A stretch of DNA of 64,000 nt from CAINVV01 sp037137375 (GCA_037137375.1 JBAXKJ010000012.1:1-64000); one strand, 5' to 3'. Positions 51,473 to 60,593 are shown, numbered from the stretch's first letter. A program made the numbers and translations. Notes: generated from the letters alone by a model not told the origin.

Positions 51473-52141
51473 ATGATTGGATTTTTGCAGAGAACGAAAG
51501 CTTTTTCTATACCACTTCTTGTAATAGTCGCAGGATTATCCATTTTATTGATCTTTATCGATAAAATCCAGATTGAGCTTTGGGTAAATGCCTGTAACAG
51601 TGTGCCATTGGATTTCTTCTTCCAGTATTTTACCAACTTGGGCGACGGGATCGTGGCACTTATTATATCCCTGATATTCATGGTATTTAATATAAAGAAA
51701 GGCCTCATTCTCCTGCTTACTTTCCTCATTTCCGGTCTATTAATTCAATATTTAAAGATTCATATCTTCCCTGATATTGACCGTCCAGTCTCCCTGCTGA
51801 AAAACAATTATGTTCTTCACCTCGTGGATGGGGTGAAAATGGGCAGGATACAAAGCTTCCCTTCCGGTCATACTGGAACGGCCTTCGCGATCCTTTTCTG
51901 CCTTGCCACTTTTACACAAAGAACCTGGCTTCATGTTTCCGCTCTGGCCACCGGCGTTCTGATAGGTTTCTCCAGAATATATCTTTGTCAGCACTTTTTG
52001 CCGGACGTTATTGCCGGCGCTGTCATAGGAACATTAACTTCCCTTATGTTACTGACACTATTTGAACGGACTAAATTCTTTAACAAACTTAATCACCCAA
52101 TATTTTCCAGAAGAGTCCCTTATGCTGAAAAAGATAGTTAA
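51473..52141 (+). CDS. PAP2-superfamily membrane phosphatase
   Basis: 222 aa, about five to six membrane helices. The three phosphatase motifs are present: K...RP in KIHIFPDIDRP, PSGHT in SFPSGHTGTAFA, and the SRxxxxxHxxxD motif in SRIYLCQHFLPD. Members dephosphorylate undecaprenyl pyrophosphate, lipid A or phosphatidyl lipids. Its last 20 bases overlap the start of the ArnT-like transferase gene, suggesting a role in polyprenyl-phosphate or lipid A metabolism together with the two following genes. Confidence 0.9.
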   Translation: MIGFLQRTKAFSIPLLVIVAGLSILLIFIDKIQIELWVNACNSVPLDFFFQYFTNLGDGIVALIISLIFMVFNIKKGLILLLTFLISGLLIQYLKIHIFPDIDRPVSLLKNNYVLHLVDGVKMGRIQSFPSGHTGTAFAILFCLATFTQRTWLHVSALATGVLIGFSRIYLCQHFLPDVIAGAVIGTLTSLMLLTLFERTKFFNKLNHPIFSRRVPYAEKDS

Positions 52142-53798
52142 AAAAGAGTGGGTGGTCCAGATAATCCTGGTAATATTCGCTTCTCTCCTGTTCATTCCTC
52201 TTACCGGAAGACTGCATTTATTCGACTGGGATGAAATAAATTTCGCAGAATCGGCCAGGGAAATGCTCGTTACCAAAGATTTCCTGACGGTTCAGATTGA
52301 TTTTAAGCCATTCTGGGAGAAACCGCCGCTTTTCATCTGGTTTCAGGTCCTCTCCATGAAATTATTCGGAATCAACGAATTCGCAGCTCGCTTCCCCAAC
52401 GCGATTTGTGGGATTGCCACTGTGTTAAGCCTTTACAATCATGGTAAGAAATTATTCGATCAGAAATTCGGGCTTACCTGGGCGTTCCTGTTCTGCTGTT
52501 CCATCCTACCTTTTCTCTATTTCAAATCCGGGATCATCGATCCCTGGTTTAACCTTTTCATATTTAACGGAGTAGCATTCTTTGTATATTATATCTACCA
52601 ACTTTCGCAAAAGACAGAACACCTAAAACAGCTTAAATTCCTGATCATTTCTGCCTGTTTCATCGGACTGGCAGTATTGACAAAGGGTCCGGTGGCCTTT
52701 CTCATATTCAGTCTGTGCCTGATCGTTTTTCTGATTCTGATCAGATTCAGGATGCAGATCAACCCTTTGCATGTCATCATCTACCTTGCCATCTTTTGTC
52801 TCGTGGGTGGATTCTGGTTCATCATCCAGTGGCTCAGCGGACACGGGGATGTCATTATGGAGTTTATCACCTACCAGATCAGGCTATTTACGACCAAAGA
52901 TGCGGGTCATGGCGGATTCCTGCTCTATCACTTTGTTGTACTCCTGATGGGTGTTTTCCCAGCTTCGGTTTTTGCGCTACCGCTGATACTCAAACATCTG
53001 CCTGCCAATCCATTGCAAGTTCTATTCCAACGCTGGATGATCATTCTCTTTTGGACTGTCCTCATCTTATTCACGATAGTCAAGACGAAAATCGTCCATT
53101 ATTCTTCGCTTTGCTATTTTCCAATCACCTTCCTGGCAGCCCTTTACGTTTATTCCGTAGAAAAAAATGGAGTTCAGCCGAAAAAATGGATACGCACCTT
53201 ACAACTAATTATCGGTGGATTGATTGCCCTGGTTGCCATCGCCCTGCCTTTCTTTGCCATGAACATCAAATATATACTGGACAAAGGATGGGTCGACGAT
53301 CAATTTGCTGCGGGTAACATGCAGGCTGCCGTTCATTGGACGGGAATGGAAGCTTCCGGCGGGATCCTTCTGCTTACCGGATTAATCTTCTTTGGTTGGT
53401 ATGCCTCTAAAAAATCTTTCCTTGCGAACAGGATTCTTATGGCCGGTTCCCTGGTTTGTGTAACCCTACTGACGCTAATGGTAACGCCCAGGATTGAAGC
53501 TTACAGCCAACGTGCAGCCATTGAATTTTACAAGGATCATGCCGGGAAAAATGAATATGTCTATCCGCTGGATTATTTCAGTTATGCCCCGCTCTTTTAC
53601 GGGAAGAGGCTGCCGCCGGTCAACACAAGAGTCTATGACACAGAATGGCTGCTATCCGGTGAAATTGATAGAGACACCTATTTCGTTGTAAAAGTCAACG
53701 AACTGGAACCAAATTTGAAAAAATATCCAACCCTTGTCGTACTGTATGAGAAGAATGGATTTGTATTTCTAAAGCGAAAAGCAATTAAAAATGATTAA
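52122..53798 (+). CDS. ArnT/PMT-like (GT39/GT83) polyprenyl-phosphate-sugar transferase
   Basis: 558 aa from the ATG at 52122; the longer frame from 52062 would overlap the PAP2 gene by 80 bases. About 11-12 transmembrane helices. The first periplasmic loop has the family motif FDWDEINFAESAREML with the catalytic-type Asp-Glu pair, followed by the KPPLFIWFQ segment. Such enzymes move a sugar from a polyprenyl-phosphate donor to lipid A or protein on the periplasmic side. The next gene encodes the matching DPM1-like donor synthase and overlaps by eight bases. The sugar is not known. Confidence 0.9.
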   Translation: MLKKIVKKEWVVQIILVIFASLLFIPLTGRLHLFDWDEINFAESAREMLVTKDFLTVQIDFKPFWEKPPLFIWFQVLSMKLFGINEFAARFPNAICGIATVLSLYNHGKKLFDQKFGLTWAFLFCCSILPFLYFKSGIIDPWFNLFIFNGVAFFVYYIYQLSQKTEHLKQLKFLIISACFIGLAVLTKGPVAFLIFSLCLIVFLILIRFRMQINPLHVIIYLAIFCLVGGFWFIIQWLSGHGDVIMEFITYQIRLFTTKDAGHGGFLLYHFVVLLMGVFPASVFALPLILKHLPANPLQVLFQRWMIILFWTVLILFTIVKTKIVHYSSLCYFPITFLAALYVYSVEKNGVQPKKWIRTLQLIIGGLIALVAIALPFFAMNIKYILDKGWVDDQFAAGNMQAAVHWTGMEASGGILLLTGLIFFGWYASKKSFLANRILMAGSLVCVTLLTLMVTPRIEAYSQRAAIEFYKDHAGKNEYVYPLDYFSYAPLFYGKRLPPVNTRVYDTEWLLSGEIDRDTYFVVKVNELEPNLKKYPTLVVLYEKNGFVFLKRKAIKND

Positions 53799-54531
53799 AG
53801 AGAAGACTATTACTGTTGTGCTGCCTGCCTATAATGCAGAAAAGACGCTGGAACAAACCTACCGTGAAATCCCTTTTGACATCGTAGATCATGTGATTTT
53901 GGTCGACGATCTAAGCAGAGACAATACCGTGGAGGTTGCCAGGAAACTGGGCATCAAATACATCGTTACCCACTCTGAAAACAAAGGTTATGGAGGGAAC
54001 CAGAAATCCTGCTACGACAAGGCACTAGAACTTAATTCGGATATAGTGGTCATGTTGCATCCTGATTATCAGTACACTCCGCTATTAATCCATTCCATGT
54101 GCTATCTGATCGCGAATGGAGTATATGAGGTCGTACTGGGATCGCGCATTTTAGGAAAGGGCGCGATGCGCGAAGGAATGCCCGTCTATAAATACATTGC
54201 CAACAGGTTTCTTACCTTGTTTCAGAATGTTGTTATGGGACAGAAACTATCTGAATATCACACTGGCTATCGTGCCTTCTCTGGTAATGTATTGAAAAAA
54301 ATAAATTACAAAATCAACTCAGACGATTTTGTGTTTGACAACGAGATGATTGCCCAAATATTTTATGCAGGATTCGAGATTGCTGAAATTACCTGTCCGA
54401 CGAAATATTTCGAGGAAGCCTCTTCCATCAATTTCAGGAGGAGTACGATATATGGAATCGGTGTTCTTTTTGTCTCTATGAAGTACCGCCTTCAAAAATG
54501 GGGTATCGTGAAGTATAAGATTTTTAGCTGA
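53791..54531 (+). CDS. GT2 DPM1-like polyprenyl-phosphate sugar synthase
   Basis: 246 aa, single GT-A domain with no membrane helix, like soluble DPM1. Motifs: TVVLPAYNAEKTLEQTYREI (core VVLPAYNAEKTLE), ILVDDLSRDNTVE, NKGYGGNQKSCYDKAL, VVMLHPDYQYTP in place of the usual DADLQ and the conserved SEYHTGYRAFS. It likely transfers a hexose from a nucleotide sugar to polyprenyl phosphate, giving the donor for the ArnT-like protein encoded just upstream. It is the last gene of the run and ends 12 bases before the convergent proline dehydrogenase gene. Confidence 0.9.
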   Translation: MIKEKTITVVLPAYNAEKTLEQTYREIPFDIVDHVILVDDLSRDNTVEVARKLGIKYIVTHSENKGYGGNQKSCYDKALELNSDIVVMLHPDYQYTPLLIHSMCYLIANGVYEVVLGSRILGKGAMREGMPVYKYIANRFLTLFQNVVMGQKLSEYHTGYRAFSGNVLKKINYKINSDDFVFDNEMIAQIFYAGFEIAEITCPTKYFEEASSINFRRSTIYGIGVLFVSMKYRLQKWGIVKYKIFS

Positions 54532-54543
54532 GCCAGACGTTTT

Positions 54544-55455
54544 TCAAGCCCTCACGAAGATAGCCTTAACAATATGCCAGACCATGTTGGGGTTCTCTTT
54601 CAACCTTCTTGTTGAGTAATTGAACCATTGCTTTCCAAAGGGTACATAAACCTTCATCGCATAGCCCTTATCCAGTATGGAACGACGCAAATTGGAGGTC
54701 ACGCCGTAAAGCATTTGAAATTCAAAATGGTCTTTAGAAATATTCAGCCTTTCGATGATCTTCATAGACTGCTCAACAAGATAAGCATCATGCGTAGCAA
54801 TACCGACATAAATCCCATTCTTCAGCATAAACTCAAGATCCAGGAGGTAATTATCCCGAATCTCCTGGTATCCCTTGAAGGCAATAGCCTGATCCTCCAC
54901 ATAGATTCCCTTGCATAAACGAAAATTTAAAGGTGAAGCAGGGGTATGGACATCCAGTAGCTCCTGCAGATCGGTATGGGTACGCTTGAGATAAGCCTGA
55001 ACAACGAGTCCGACGCGGGTTGGAAATTCCGCCTTTAAACGACGGTATAGTAAAATTTCATCGTCCGTGCAGGTTGAATCCTCCATGTCGATGCGGATAA
55101 AACTGCCGGCCAGATCTGCGGCAACGACAATCTCCCTGAAATTATGATAGCAAACTTCTTTGTCCAGGAGCAATCCAAGCATGGATGGTTTCACTGAGAA
55201 ATTTCCATTGATTTTTCGGTCAGTGAACTGCTTGATCACATCGAGGTATTGGATTTTGTATTGCTCGGCTTCAGATAATTGAGAAACATACTCACCCAAA
55301 ATATCCAGGGTAACCGAACATCCTTCAGCATTCAGTTTCTCAGATTCCCTTAAAGCATCAGACAGTTTCTCGCCGGAAATGTATTTTCTGGAAAAGATCC
55401 AGACCAATCGCTTAGGCATGTACGGGAGAATGTCTGCTATAATTTTATTTATCAT
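54544..55455 (-). CDS. Proline dehydrogenase (mono-functional)
   Basis: 303 aa, FAD-dependent (beta/alpha)8 barrel of the PutA/PRODH family. Landmarks are FSVKPSMLGLLLDKEVCY, IRIDMEDSTCTDDEILLYRRL (core RIDMEDSTCTD) near 116, LVVQAYLKRTHTDL, RLCKGIYVED and the end FEFQMLYGVTSNLRR with the substrate-contact arginines. It oxidises proline to pyrroline-5-carboxylate, which PruA (40553) turns into glutamate. It is not fused to the dehydrogenase. It is divergent from the OmpH-like gene. Confidence 0.93.
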   Translation of the reverse strand: MINKIIADILPYMPKRLVWIFSRKYISGEKLSDALRESEKLNAEGCSVTLDILGEYVSQLSEAEQYKIQYLDVIKQFTDRKINGNFSVKPSMLGLLLDKEVCYHNFREIVVAADLAGSFIRIDMEDSTCTDDEILLYRRLKAEFPTRVGLVVQAYLKRTHTDLQELLDVHTPASPLNFRLCKGIYVEDQAIAFKGYQEIRDNYLLDLEFMLKNGIYVGIATHDAYLVEQSMKIIERLNISKDHFEFQMLYGVTSNLRRSILDKGYAMKVYVPFGKQWFNYSTRRLKENPNMVWHIVKAIFVRA

Positions 55456-55491
55456 CGTTTTGGTTTATCCCTTTTGTTTGGTAAAATTAAC

Positions 55492-55528
55492 GAGTTGAGA
55501 GTCGACAATCTATGATGTTTATCAACTC
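55492..55528. promoter_or_regulatory. Inverted repeat between proline dehydrogenase and OmpH-like genes
   Basis: GAGTTGA at 55492-55498 and TCAACTC at 55522-55528, a 7-base inverted repeat with 23 bases between. Its position in the divergent promoter region would suit an operator, but the repeat is short and could be chance. Confidence 0.3.
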
Positions 55529-55587
55529 ATCAGAAATTTAGAAAAGGAAAAAACGAGAGGTTAATTACACACAATCAACATTTCAGT

Positions 55588-55595
55588 TATATTTG
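55588..55595 (+). promoter_or_regulatory. -7 element for the OmpH-like gene
   Basis: TATATTTG, a full TAnnTTTG match, 38 bases before the ATG at 55634. No TTG at the expected distance upstream. Confidence 0.5.
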
Positions 55596-55633
55596 TCAAC
55601 TTAAATAGAAAAATAGAACATCATTTCTTTGAT

Positions 55634-56215
55634 ATGAAGAATTCTACGATTGTTTCGGTAATATTAGGAATTGCAATAGCGGTGCTTTACCTGCTACATT
55701 TTACAAGTAAAAACAGTAGCCTGGATGTGACGGGTCAGTCCAACGAAAAGGCAGGAAAATCTGTTTCGATCGCTTATGTCAAAATGGATTCGGTACTTTT
55801 TACTTACGCATTGGCGAAGAAACTTACTGCTAATCTGCAGTCTAACCAGGAGTCATTTAAGAAAGAATACAGTCTTAAGAGGATAAATTTCGAAAAAGAG
55901 GCGGCTTCTTTTCGGGAAAAAGTTCAGCGGGGTGGATTTCTGACTGACGAAAGGGCCAAACTGGAGCAGGAACGATTAATGGGTCAACAGCAAGAAGTTG
56001 AGCGTCTCGATGCAGAGTTGACTCAAAAACTCAATGAGATGCAGAGTCAGATTAATCAGCAGATTATCGACAGTATCTCTTCGTTTCTGAAAAGCTACAA
56101 TGCAGACAAGAAATATGATATCATCCTCAATAGTGCCAGCATGTTGGAGGGGACGCCAAAATACAACATCACCAAATATGTTGCTGAAGGACTGAACAAA
56201 AGGTACAAACCCTGA
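55634..56215 (+). CDS. OmpH/Skp-family periplasmic chaperone-like protein
   Basis: 193 aa. N-terminal signal or anchor helix (about 5-24), then IAYVKMDSVLFTYALAKKL (core YVKMDSVL), the usual OmpH start, and a long coiled-coil hairpin (about 75-150; KEAASFREKV to LNEMQSQINQQI). It closes with YDIILNSASML and YNITKYVAEGLNKRY, which match the family's C-terminal strand. Skp-like proteins hold outer-membrane proteins during transit. It is not in the usual bamA context. The next gene starts 12 bases later. Confidence 0.88.
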   Translation: MKNSTIVSVILGIAIAVLYLLHFTSKNSSLDVTGQSNEKAGKSVSIAYVKMDSVLFTYALAKKLTANLQSNQESFKKEYSLKRINFEKEAASFREKVQRGGFLTDERAKLEQERLMGQQQEVERLDAELTQKLNEMQSQINQQIIDSISSFLKSYNADKKYDIILNSASMLEGTPKYNITKYVAEGLNKRYKP

Positions 56216-56226
56216 ATTCGGAATAT

Positions 56227-57495
56227 TTGTCAAGATTCAATGCCTATCTGGAGAGGCAGCATCCCCCTGGGTTAATCGATGTCCTCCCGGTGAATGATCG
56301 GGGAAGTTCGTTGTTCGTTACTATTCCATGTTATGATGAACCAGGTCTTCTAACCGCGCTGGAATCCCTCTCAAAATGTGATGCTCCTTCCTCAGGAGTC
56401 ACCGTCATTGTGGTGATCAACTCTTCAGAAAAATCACCTCAGGAGGTTCTGGACCAGAATCAGCGGACTATCGGTGAGATCCTGAATTGGTGGAAAAATT
56501 CTTCGAACAATCTTTATCAGCTCCGGTTGTTGCATGCCCCTGCCTTACCTTCCAAATGGGCCGGTGTGGGCTGGGCCAGGAAGATCGCGATGGATGAGGC
56601 GATACGATTGTTGGCTTGTTCAGAAAAAGAGGAAGGTATTCTGATCTCCTTCGATGCTGACAGCACGGTTTCGGCCAATTACCTGACAGAAATTGAATCG
56701 GCTTTCCGCCTTCATCCTTCTTATAACTTTGTCAATCTCACTTTTTGCCATCCTGTTGATGATCCGGACTTACCTGCCTCTCTAAAGGAAGGAATCATTC
56801 TCTACGAGTTATACCTGCGCTATCTTCGAAATGCCATAAAATGGTGCGGATATGTTCATTCGATTCATACCGTAGGATCCAGCTTTGCGGTCAAGGCCTC
56901 GTCTTATGTAAAGCAGGGTGGTATGAACCGCAGACAGGCCGGCGAAGACTTCCATTTCCTTCACAAGATTGTCTTATTGGGGAATTACGGCAAGGTCACT
57001 GAAGCCACTGTTTTTCCTGCTGCGCGGATTTCGCACCGGGTCCCTTTCGGTACAGGGGCTGCTTTGAAAAAATGGGAAGAGGGGGACCAGGAACTGTTTT
57101 CAGCCTATTCCTTGAAGATCTTCGAGACCCTGCATCCCCTTTTTGCTGAGCCTGGATACTTTTTCGATACGGATCCATCTCTATGGGATAGAAAATTCCT
57201 CGAATACGACAGGTATTTGGTTGATTTCCTCATGAAGGCAGGAACCAGGGAACGCCTGATTGAATTGAGGGACAACTGTGCAGACAAGAAGAATTTCGTG
57301 AAGCGGTTTTTTCACGAAGTCAGCGCCTTCCGGATTATTCAATATCTGAATAGCCGCGAATCGACGGAAGGCGGGAAAGGCGATTTGATTGTGGAAGCTT
57401 CCAGGCTACTGGAAATCCTTGGCAAGGAAGGGAAGGGAAAAAATGCCCGCGAATTACTGGGGATTTACAGGGATCTGGATAAAGAAAATGCCTGA
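56227..57495 (+). CDS. GT2-family glycosyltransferase-like protein with TTG start
   Basis: 422 aa. The start must be non-ATG: the TTG at 56227 lies 12 bases after the OmpH stop, and the first in-frame ATG comes only deep inside the GT domain. The GT-A fold begins at FVTIPCYDEPGLLTALESL (core VTIPCYDEPGLL, about 30), has VTVIVVINSSEKSP, WARKIAMDEAIRLL and the DxD motif LISFDADSTVSANYL (about 138-152). A long C-terminal part (about 250-420) of mixed helices follows, with GEDFHFLHKI as the likely acceptor motif (ED). Donor and acceptor unknown. A stem-loop overlaps the stop codon. Confidence 0.82.
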   Translation: MSRFNAYLERQHPPGLIDVLPVNDRGSSLFVTIPCYDEPGLLTALESLSKCDAPSSGVTVIVVINSSEKSPQEVLDQNQRTIGEILNWWKNSSNNLYQLRLLHAPALPSKWAGVGWARKIAMDEAIRLLACSEKEEGILISFDADSTVSANYLTEIESAFRLHPSYNFVNLTFCHPVDDPDLPASLKEGIILYELYLRYLRNAIKWCGYVHSIHTVGSSFAVKASSYVKQGGMNRRQAGEDFHFLHKIVLLGNYGKVTEATVFPAARISHRVPFGTGAALKKWEEGDQELFSAYSLKIFETLHPLFAEPGYFFDTDPSLWDRKFLEYDRYLVDFLMKAGTRERLIELRDNCADKKNFVKRFFHEVSAFRIIQYLNSRESTEGGKGDLIVEASRLLEILGKEGKGKNARELLGIYRDLDKENA

Positions 57496-57513
57496 AGTCC
57501 AGGACTTCAGGCA
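57489..57513. terminator. Convergent hairpin overlapping the GT2 stop codon
   Basis: An 11-bp perfect stem TGCCTGAAGTC/GACTTCAGGCA with a CAG loop; the GT2 TGA stop (57493-57495) is inside the left arm. It lies between two convergent genes with AT-rich sequence on both sides, so it may terminate transcription from both directions, although no long T-tract follows. Confidence 0.6.
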
Positions 57514-57535
57514 CTCAAATATTTCAATAGTTTCT

Positions 57536-57868
57536 CTAATTATTATCTTCTTCCAGAAGTATCATTATCTGATCTTTTCTGACCTTATCACCGGCGCTGA
57601 CCAGCACTTCTTTGATCACCCCGGTAAAGGGCATCTCAATGATGGTCTGCATCTTCATGGCTTCGTATTTGATCAGCTTATCGCCTGCCGCAACTTCTTG
57701 CCCGGCTTTCACATAGACATCCAGAATTGTACCCGGAATGAAGGACCGTACCTCGTTCTGATCGATTGGTTGCCATTTCTTCCGCAACAGGTACTTCTTG
57801 GTATGAAGGGTATAGTATTGCGCTGTATTGACAACGAATACCTCATATTTTGGTTTATTTTCTTCCAT
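57536..57868 (-). CDS. Biotin/lipoyl-attachment carrier protein (BCCP-like)
   Basis: 110 aa. The biotinyl domain (about 38-108) carries the biotinylation motif EAMKM with Lys72, preceded by FIPGTILDVYVKAGQEV and followed by MPFTGVIKEVLVSAGDKV. The N-terminal 35 residues are basic and lack the Ala/Pro hinge seen in many decarboxylase gamma subunits. It is 12 bases downstream of the carboxyltransferase gene and serves as its carboxybiotin carrier. No biotin carboxylase or decarboxylase membrane subunit is encoded in the window. Confidence 0.92.
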   Translation of the reverse strand: MEENKPKYEVFVVNTAQYYTLHTKKYLLRKKWQPIDQNEVRSFIPGTILDVYVKAGQEVAAGDKLIKYEAMKMQTIIEMPFTGVIKEVLVSAGDKVRKDQIMILLEEDNN

Positions 57869-57880
57869 ATTTAATTTTAA

Positions 57881-59425
57881 TTAGAACGGAGGAATACCGT
57901 GCTTTTTCGTTGGCCTTCTGTCTACTTTGTGTTCAGAGATTTCGAGCGAATGGATCAGTCTTGCACGTGTTTCGAGTGGCTCAATCACCTCATCGATGTA
58001 ACCTTTGGAGGCCGCAACGAATGGATTGGCAAATTTATCCTTGTACTCCTGAATCTTTTGTTTGCGCATTTCTGCCGGATTTTCTGCTTCGTCAATCTCC
58101 TTGCGGAAGACAATATTTGCAGCTCCTTCAGGACCCATGACTGCAATTTCGGCTGTCGGCCAGGCGTAAACAAAATCAGCTCCCAAATGCCTTGAGTTCA
58201 TCGCGATATATCCACCGCCATAAGCCTTCCTGATGATAACCGTAATCTTTGGAACAGTAGCCTCGCTGTAGGCATAAAGCAACTTGGCGCCATGGCGGAT
58301 CACTCCCGCATGCTCCTGGTCGATACCAGGCAGGTAACCCGGCATGTCCTCATAAGTCACAATTGGAATATTGAAAGCATCGCAATAGCGGATAAATCGG
58401 GCGGCCTTGTCGGAGGAGTCACAATCCAGAACACCCGCCAGGTACATGGGCTGATTGGCAACGAATCCAACCGTATTCCCGGCGATGCGACCAAATCCGA
58501 TCACGATGTTACGGGCATAAAGTTCCATGATTTCAAAGAAATCAGAGCTATCAGTGGTCGCTTTAATGATATCGCGGATATCATAAGGATAATGTGGATC
58601 ACTGGGCACGATGTCTTCAATACTGACGTGGAAATTCGGGGCTTGGGTCGGGAAACGAAGCGCCTTTTGTGTATTGTTCCAAGGAATGAAGGAAATCAGT
58701 TTCTTGATTTGTTCGAAACACTCATCTTCACTCAGTGCATAGAAATGGGCATTGCCGGTTATCTCACTGTGAACCAGTGCACCACCAAGCTCTTCCATGG
58801 AAATTTCTTCACCAAGTACGGTTTTTATTACGCTGGGTCCGGTAATAAACATCTTGGAAATATTCTCAACAACGAAAACGAAGTCTGTGAGGGCAGGAGA
58901 ATAAACGGCTCCACCTGCACAGGGTCCGAGGATGACGGACAACTGAGGAATAACACCAGAGGCTGCAGTATTGCGGTAGAATATTTCACCATAACCGGCG
59001 AGGGAGTTAACCCCTTCCTGGATACGGGCACCACCGGAGTCGTTGATTCCAATGATCGGAACGCGCATCTTCAGGGCATGGTCCATGATCTTGGTGATTT
59101 TACGGGCGTGCATCAATCCAAGAGATCCTCCTGCTACCGTGAAGTCCTGGGCATAGATACAGACAGGCTTGTTGTACATAGTTCCGGTACCAATGATGAC
59201 ACCGTCGCCATGGAGCACCTTCTTCTCCATATCAAAGTCTTTTCCCGTATGTTCAACGAACAAATCATACTCGTGAAATGAATTCTCATCCAGAATCGCC
59301 TTGATTCTTTCGCGGGCAGTTTTTTTACCCATGGCTACCTGTTTGCCAATGGCAGCTTCTCCACCACCCTGCTGAGCCTCTTTCTTCCTTCTCCGAAGGT
59401 CAAGAATGTTTCTTTTTAGTGACAT
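57881..59425 (-). CDS. Acyl-CoA carboxyltransferase subunit (methylmalonyl-CoA decarboxylase alpha / propionyl-CoA carboxylase beta)
   Basis: 514 aa, double crotonase fold. Both acyl-CoA and biotin halves are present: GTMYNKPVCIYAQDFTVAGGSLG near 78 (core YAQDFTVAGGSLG), NDSGGARIQEGV near 128, FVVENISKMFITGP near 188, and in the second half FNIPIVTYEDMPGYLPGIDQE and IIRKAYGGGYIAMNSRHLG (core RKAYGGGYIAMNS). It transfers carboxyl groups between biotin and propionyl/methylmalonyl-CoA, in propionate formation or methylmalonyl metabolism. It is cotranscribed with the biotin carrier gene. A TATTTTTG -7 element lies upstream (about 59468-59475, minus strand). Confidence 0.93.
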   Translation of the reverse strand: MSLKRNILDLRRRKKEAQQGGGEAAIGKQVAMGKKTARERIKAILDENSFHEYDLFVEHTGKDFDMEKKVLHGDGVIIGTGTMYNKPVCIYAQDFTVAGGSLGLMHARKITKIMDHALKMRVPIIGINDSGGARIQEGVNSLAGYGEIFYRNTAASGVIPQLSVILGPCAGGAVYSPALTDFVFVVENISKMFITGPSVIKTVLGEEISMEELGGALVHSEITGNAHFYALSEDECFEQIKKLISFIPWNNTQKALRFPTQAPNFHVSIEDIVPSDPHYPYDIRDIIKATTDSSDFFEIMELYARNIVIGFGRIAGNTVGFVANQPMYLAGVLDCDSSDKAARFIRYCDAFNIPIVTYEDMPGYLPGIDQEHAGVIRHGAKLLYAYSEATVPKITVIIRKAYGGGYIAMNSRHLGADFVYAWPTAEIAVMGPEGAANIVFRKEIDEAENPAEMRKQKIQEYKDKFANPFVAASKGYIDEVIEPLETRARLIHSLEISEHKVDRRPTKKHGIPPF

Positions 59426-59492
59426 AATTTAGCTTTTAACTTTTGGACAAAAATTATCCGACAAAAATACAAAATAATTGTCGGGACGTTCC

Positions 59493-60593
59493 CTATTTCG
59501 CTGCTCTTTTGTAAAGGATCAGCGCAATCAGGGCATAGATGATGTTCGGCAGCCAGACCGCCAATAATATATTGAATCCTGCCTTGAAGGCAAAAATAGT
59601 ACTCACTTGCATGAACATGATGTAAGAGAAACCCAGCAGGAGACCTAGCCCCAGGTGTAAGCCGATTCCTCCGCGTGTTTTTCTGGAAGCCAGAGACACA
59701 CCAATAATAGTTAGGATAAACGTACTGACCGGTCCCGCCGTGCGCTGGTAGTTTTCTTTTTCAAAACTCGAAACATTGTCTACCCCTCTTAACTTGAGTT
59801 CCGCAATATACTGGTTCAACTGCCAGTAATCCATTGTCTCCTGGCGGGAGTTCTGCTGACCAAATTCAGCAGGATTCATCTTCAGGGTGGTGTCTATTGC
59901 ACTTCCCTTGGTAATTTTTTCAATAGGACCACTCGTATCCCGGATATAATAATCATGAATAACCCATTTCTTCTTATCCCGGTCCCATTTGATGTAATCA
60001 GCGATCAGTTTCGATTTTAGCTGGCGACCTTCAAATTTCTCAATCGTAAATTTATATCCAACATCAGCCCTGTTGCTGTAGCTTTTCATGTAGATAAAAA
60101 CTCCTGGTTCCAGCTGTCTGTGGATGTTTTTATCCTGGTTGACAAAATTGCTGATGACGTACTGATTAATGAAGTTAATCCGCTCTTGATTAGCCGGAGG
60201 AATTACAAAATTTCCAAGAAACCAGGACATTAGAGCAATGATACCAGAAGCCACAAGATATGGCCGCATGAGTCTCTTATAACTGATCCCACTGGCCATC
60301 ATGGCGATGATCTCGGAATTGGCTGCCATTTTCGAGGTAAGGAAGATGACGGCAATAAAATTGAATAGCGCGCTAAAAAGATTCGCGAAATAAATTAAGA
60401 AATTAGGATAATAATTAATGAGGATCGCCTTTAACGGAGCATTATTGGTGATGAAATCATCAATTTTTTCAGAGACATCAAAAATTGCAGATATACTGAC
60501 AATCAAAGCGATAGAAAGGAAAAAAGTTCCCAAATACCTCTTGATGATGTAGCGGTCAATCCTCTGAATAAATTTGTTTGTCATCCGTTTCAA
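59493..60593 (-). CDS. LptF/LptG-family (YjgP/YjgQ) LPS-export permease, second copy
   Basis: 366 aa. Three N-terminal helices (about 12-130), periplasmic beta-jellyroll-type domain (about 135-270), three C-terminal helices (about 275-360). The opening RIDRYIIKRYLGTFFLSIAL (core IDRYIIKRYLGTFF) and the middle ETMDYWQLNQYIAELKLRGVD are typical of the family. It pairs with the permease at 27768 to form the LptFG core. It follows tgt by 21 bases; tgt-lptF linkage is frequent in Bacteroidetes. ATG at residue 4 is an alternative start. Confidence 0.92.
   Translation of the reverse strand: MKRMTNKFIQRIDRYIIKRYLGTFFLSIALIVSISAIFDVSEKIDDFITNNAPLKAILINYYPNFLIYFANLFSALFNFIAVIFLTSKMAANSEIIAMMASGISYKRLMRPYLVASGIIALMSWFLGNFVIPPANQERINFINQYVISNFVNQDKNIHRQLEPGVFIYMKSYSNRADVGYKFTIEKFEGRQLKSKLIADYIKWDRDKKKWVIHDYYIRDTSGPIEKITKGSAIDTTLKMNPAEFGQQNSRQETMDYWQLNQYIAELKLRGVDNVSSFEKENYQRTAGPVSTFILTIIGVSLASRKTRGGIGLHLGLGLLLGFSYIMFMQVSTIFAFKAGFNILLAVWLPNIIYALIALILYKRAAK

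Noticed and set aside
58292..59281. 329-codon + frame opposite the carboxyltransferase gene
   Set aside because: Although long, its protein has no recognisable domain and it mirrors the strongly conserved carboxyltransferase on the other strand.
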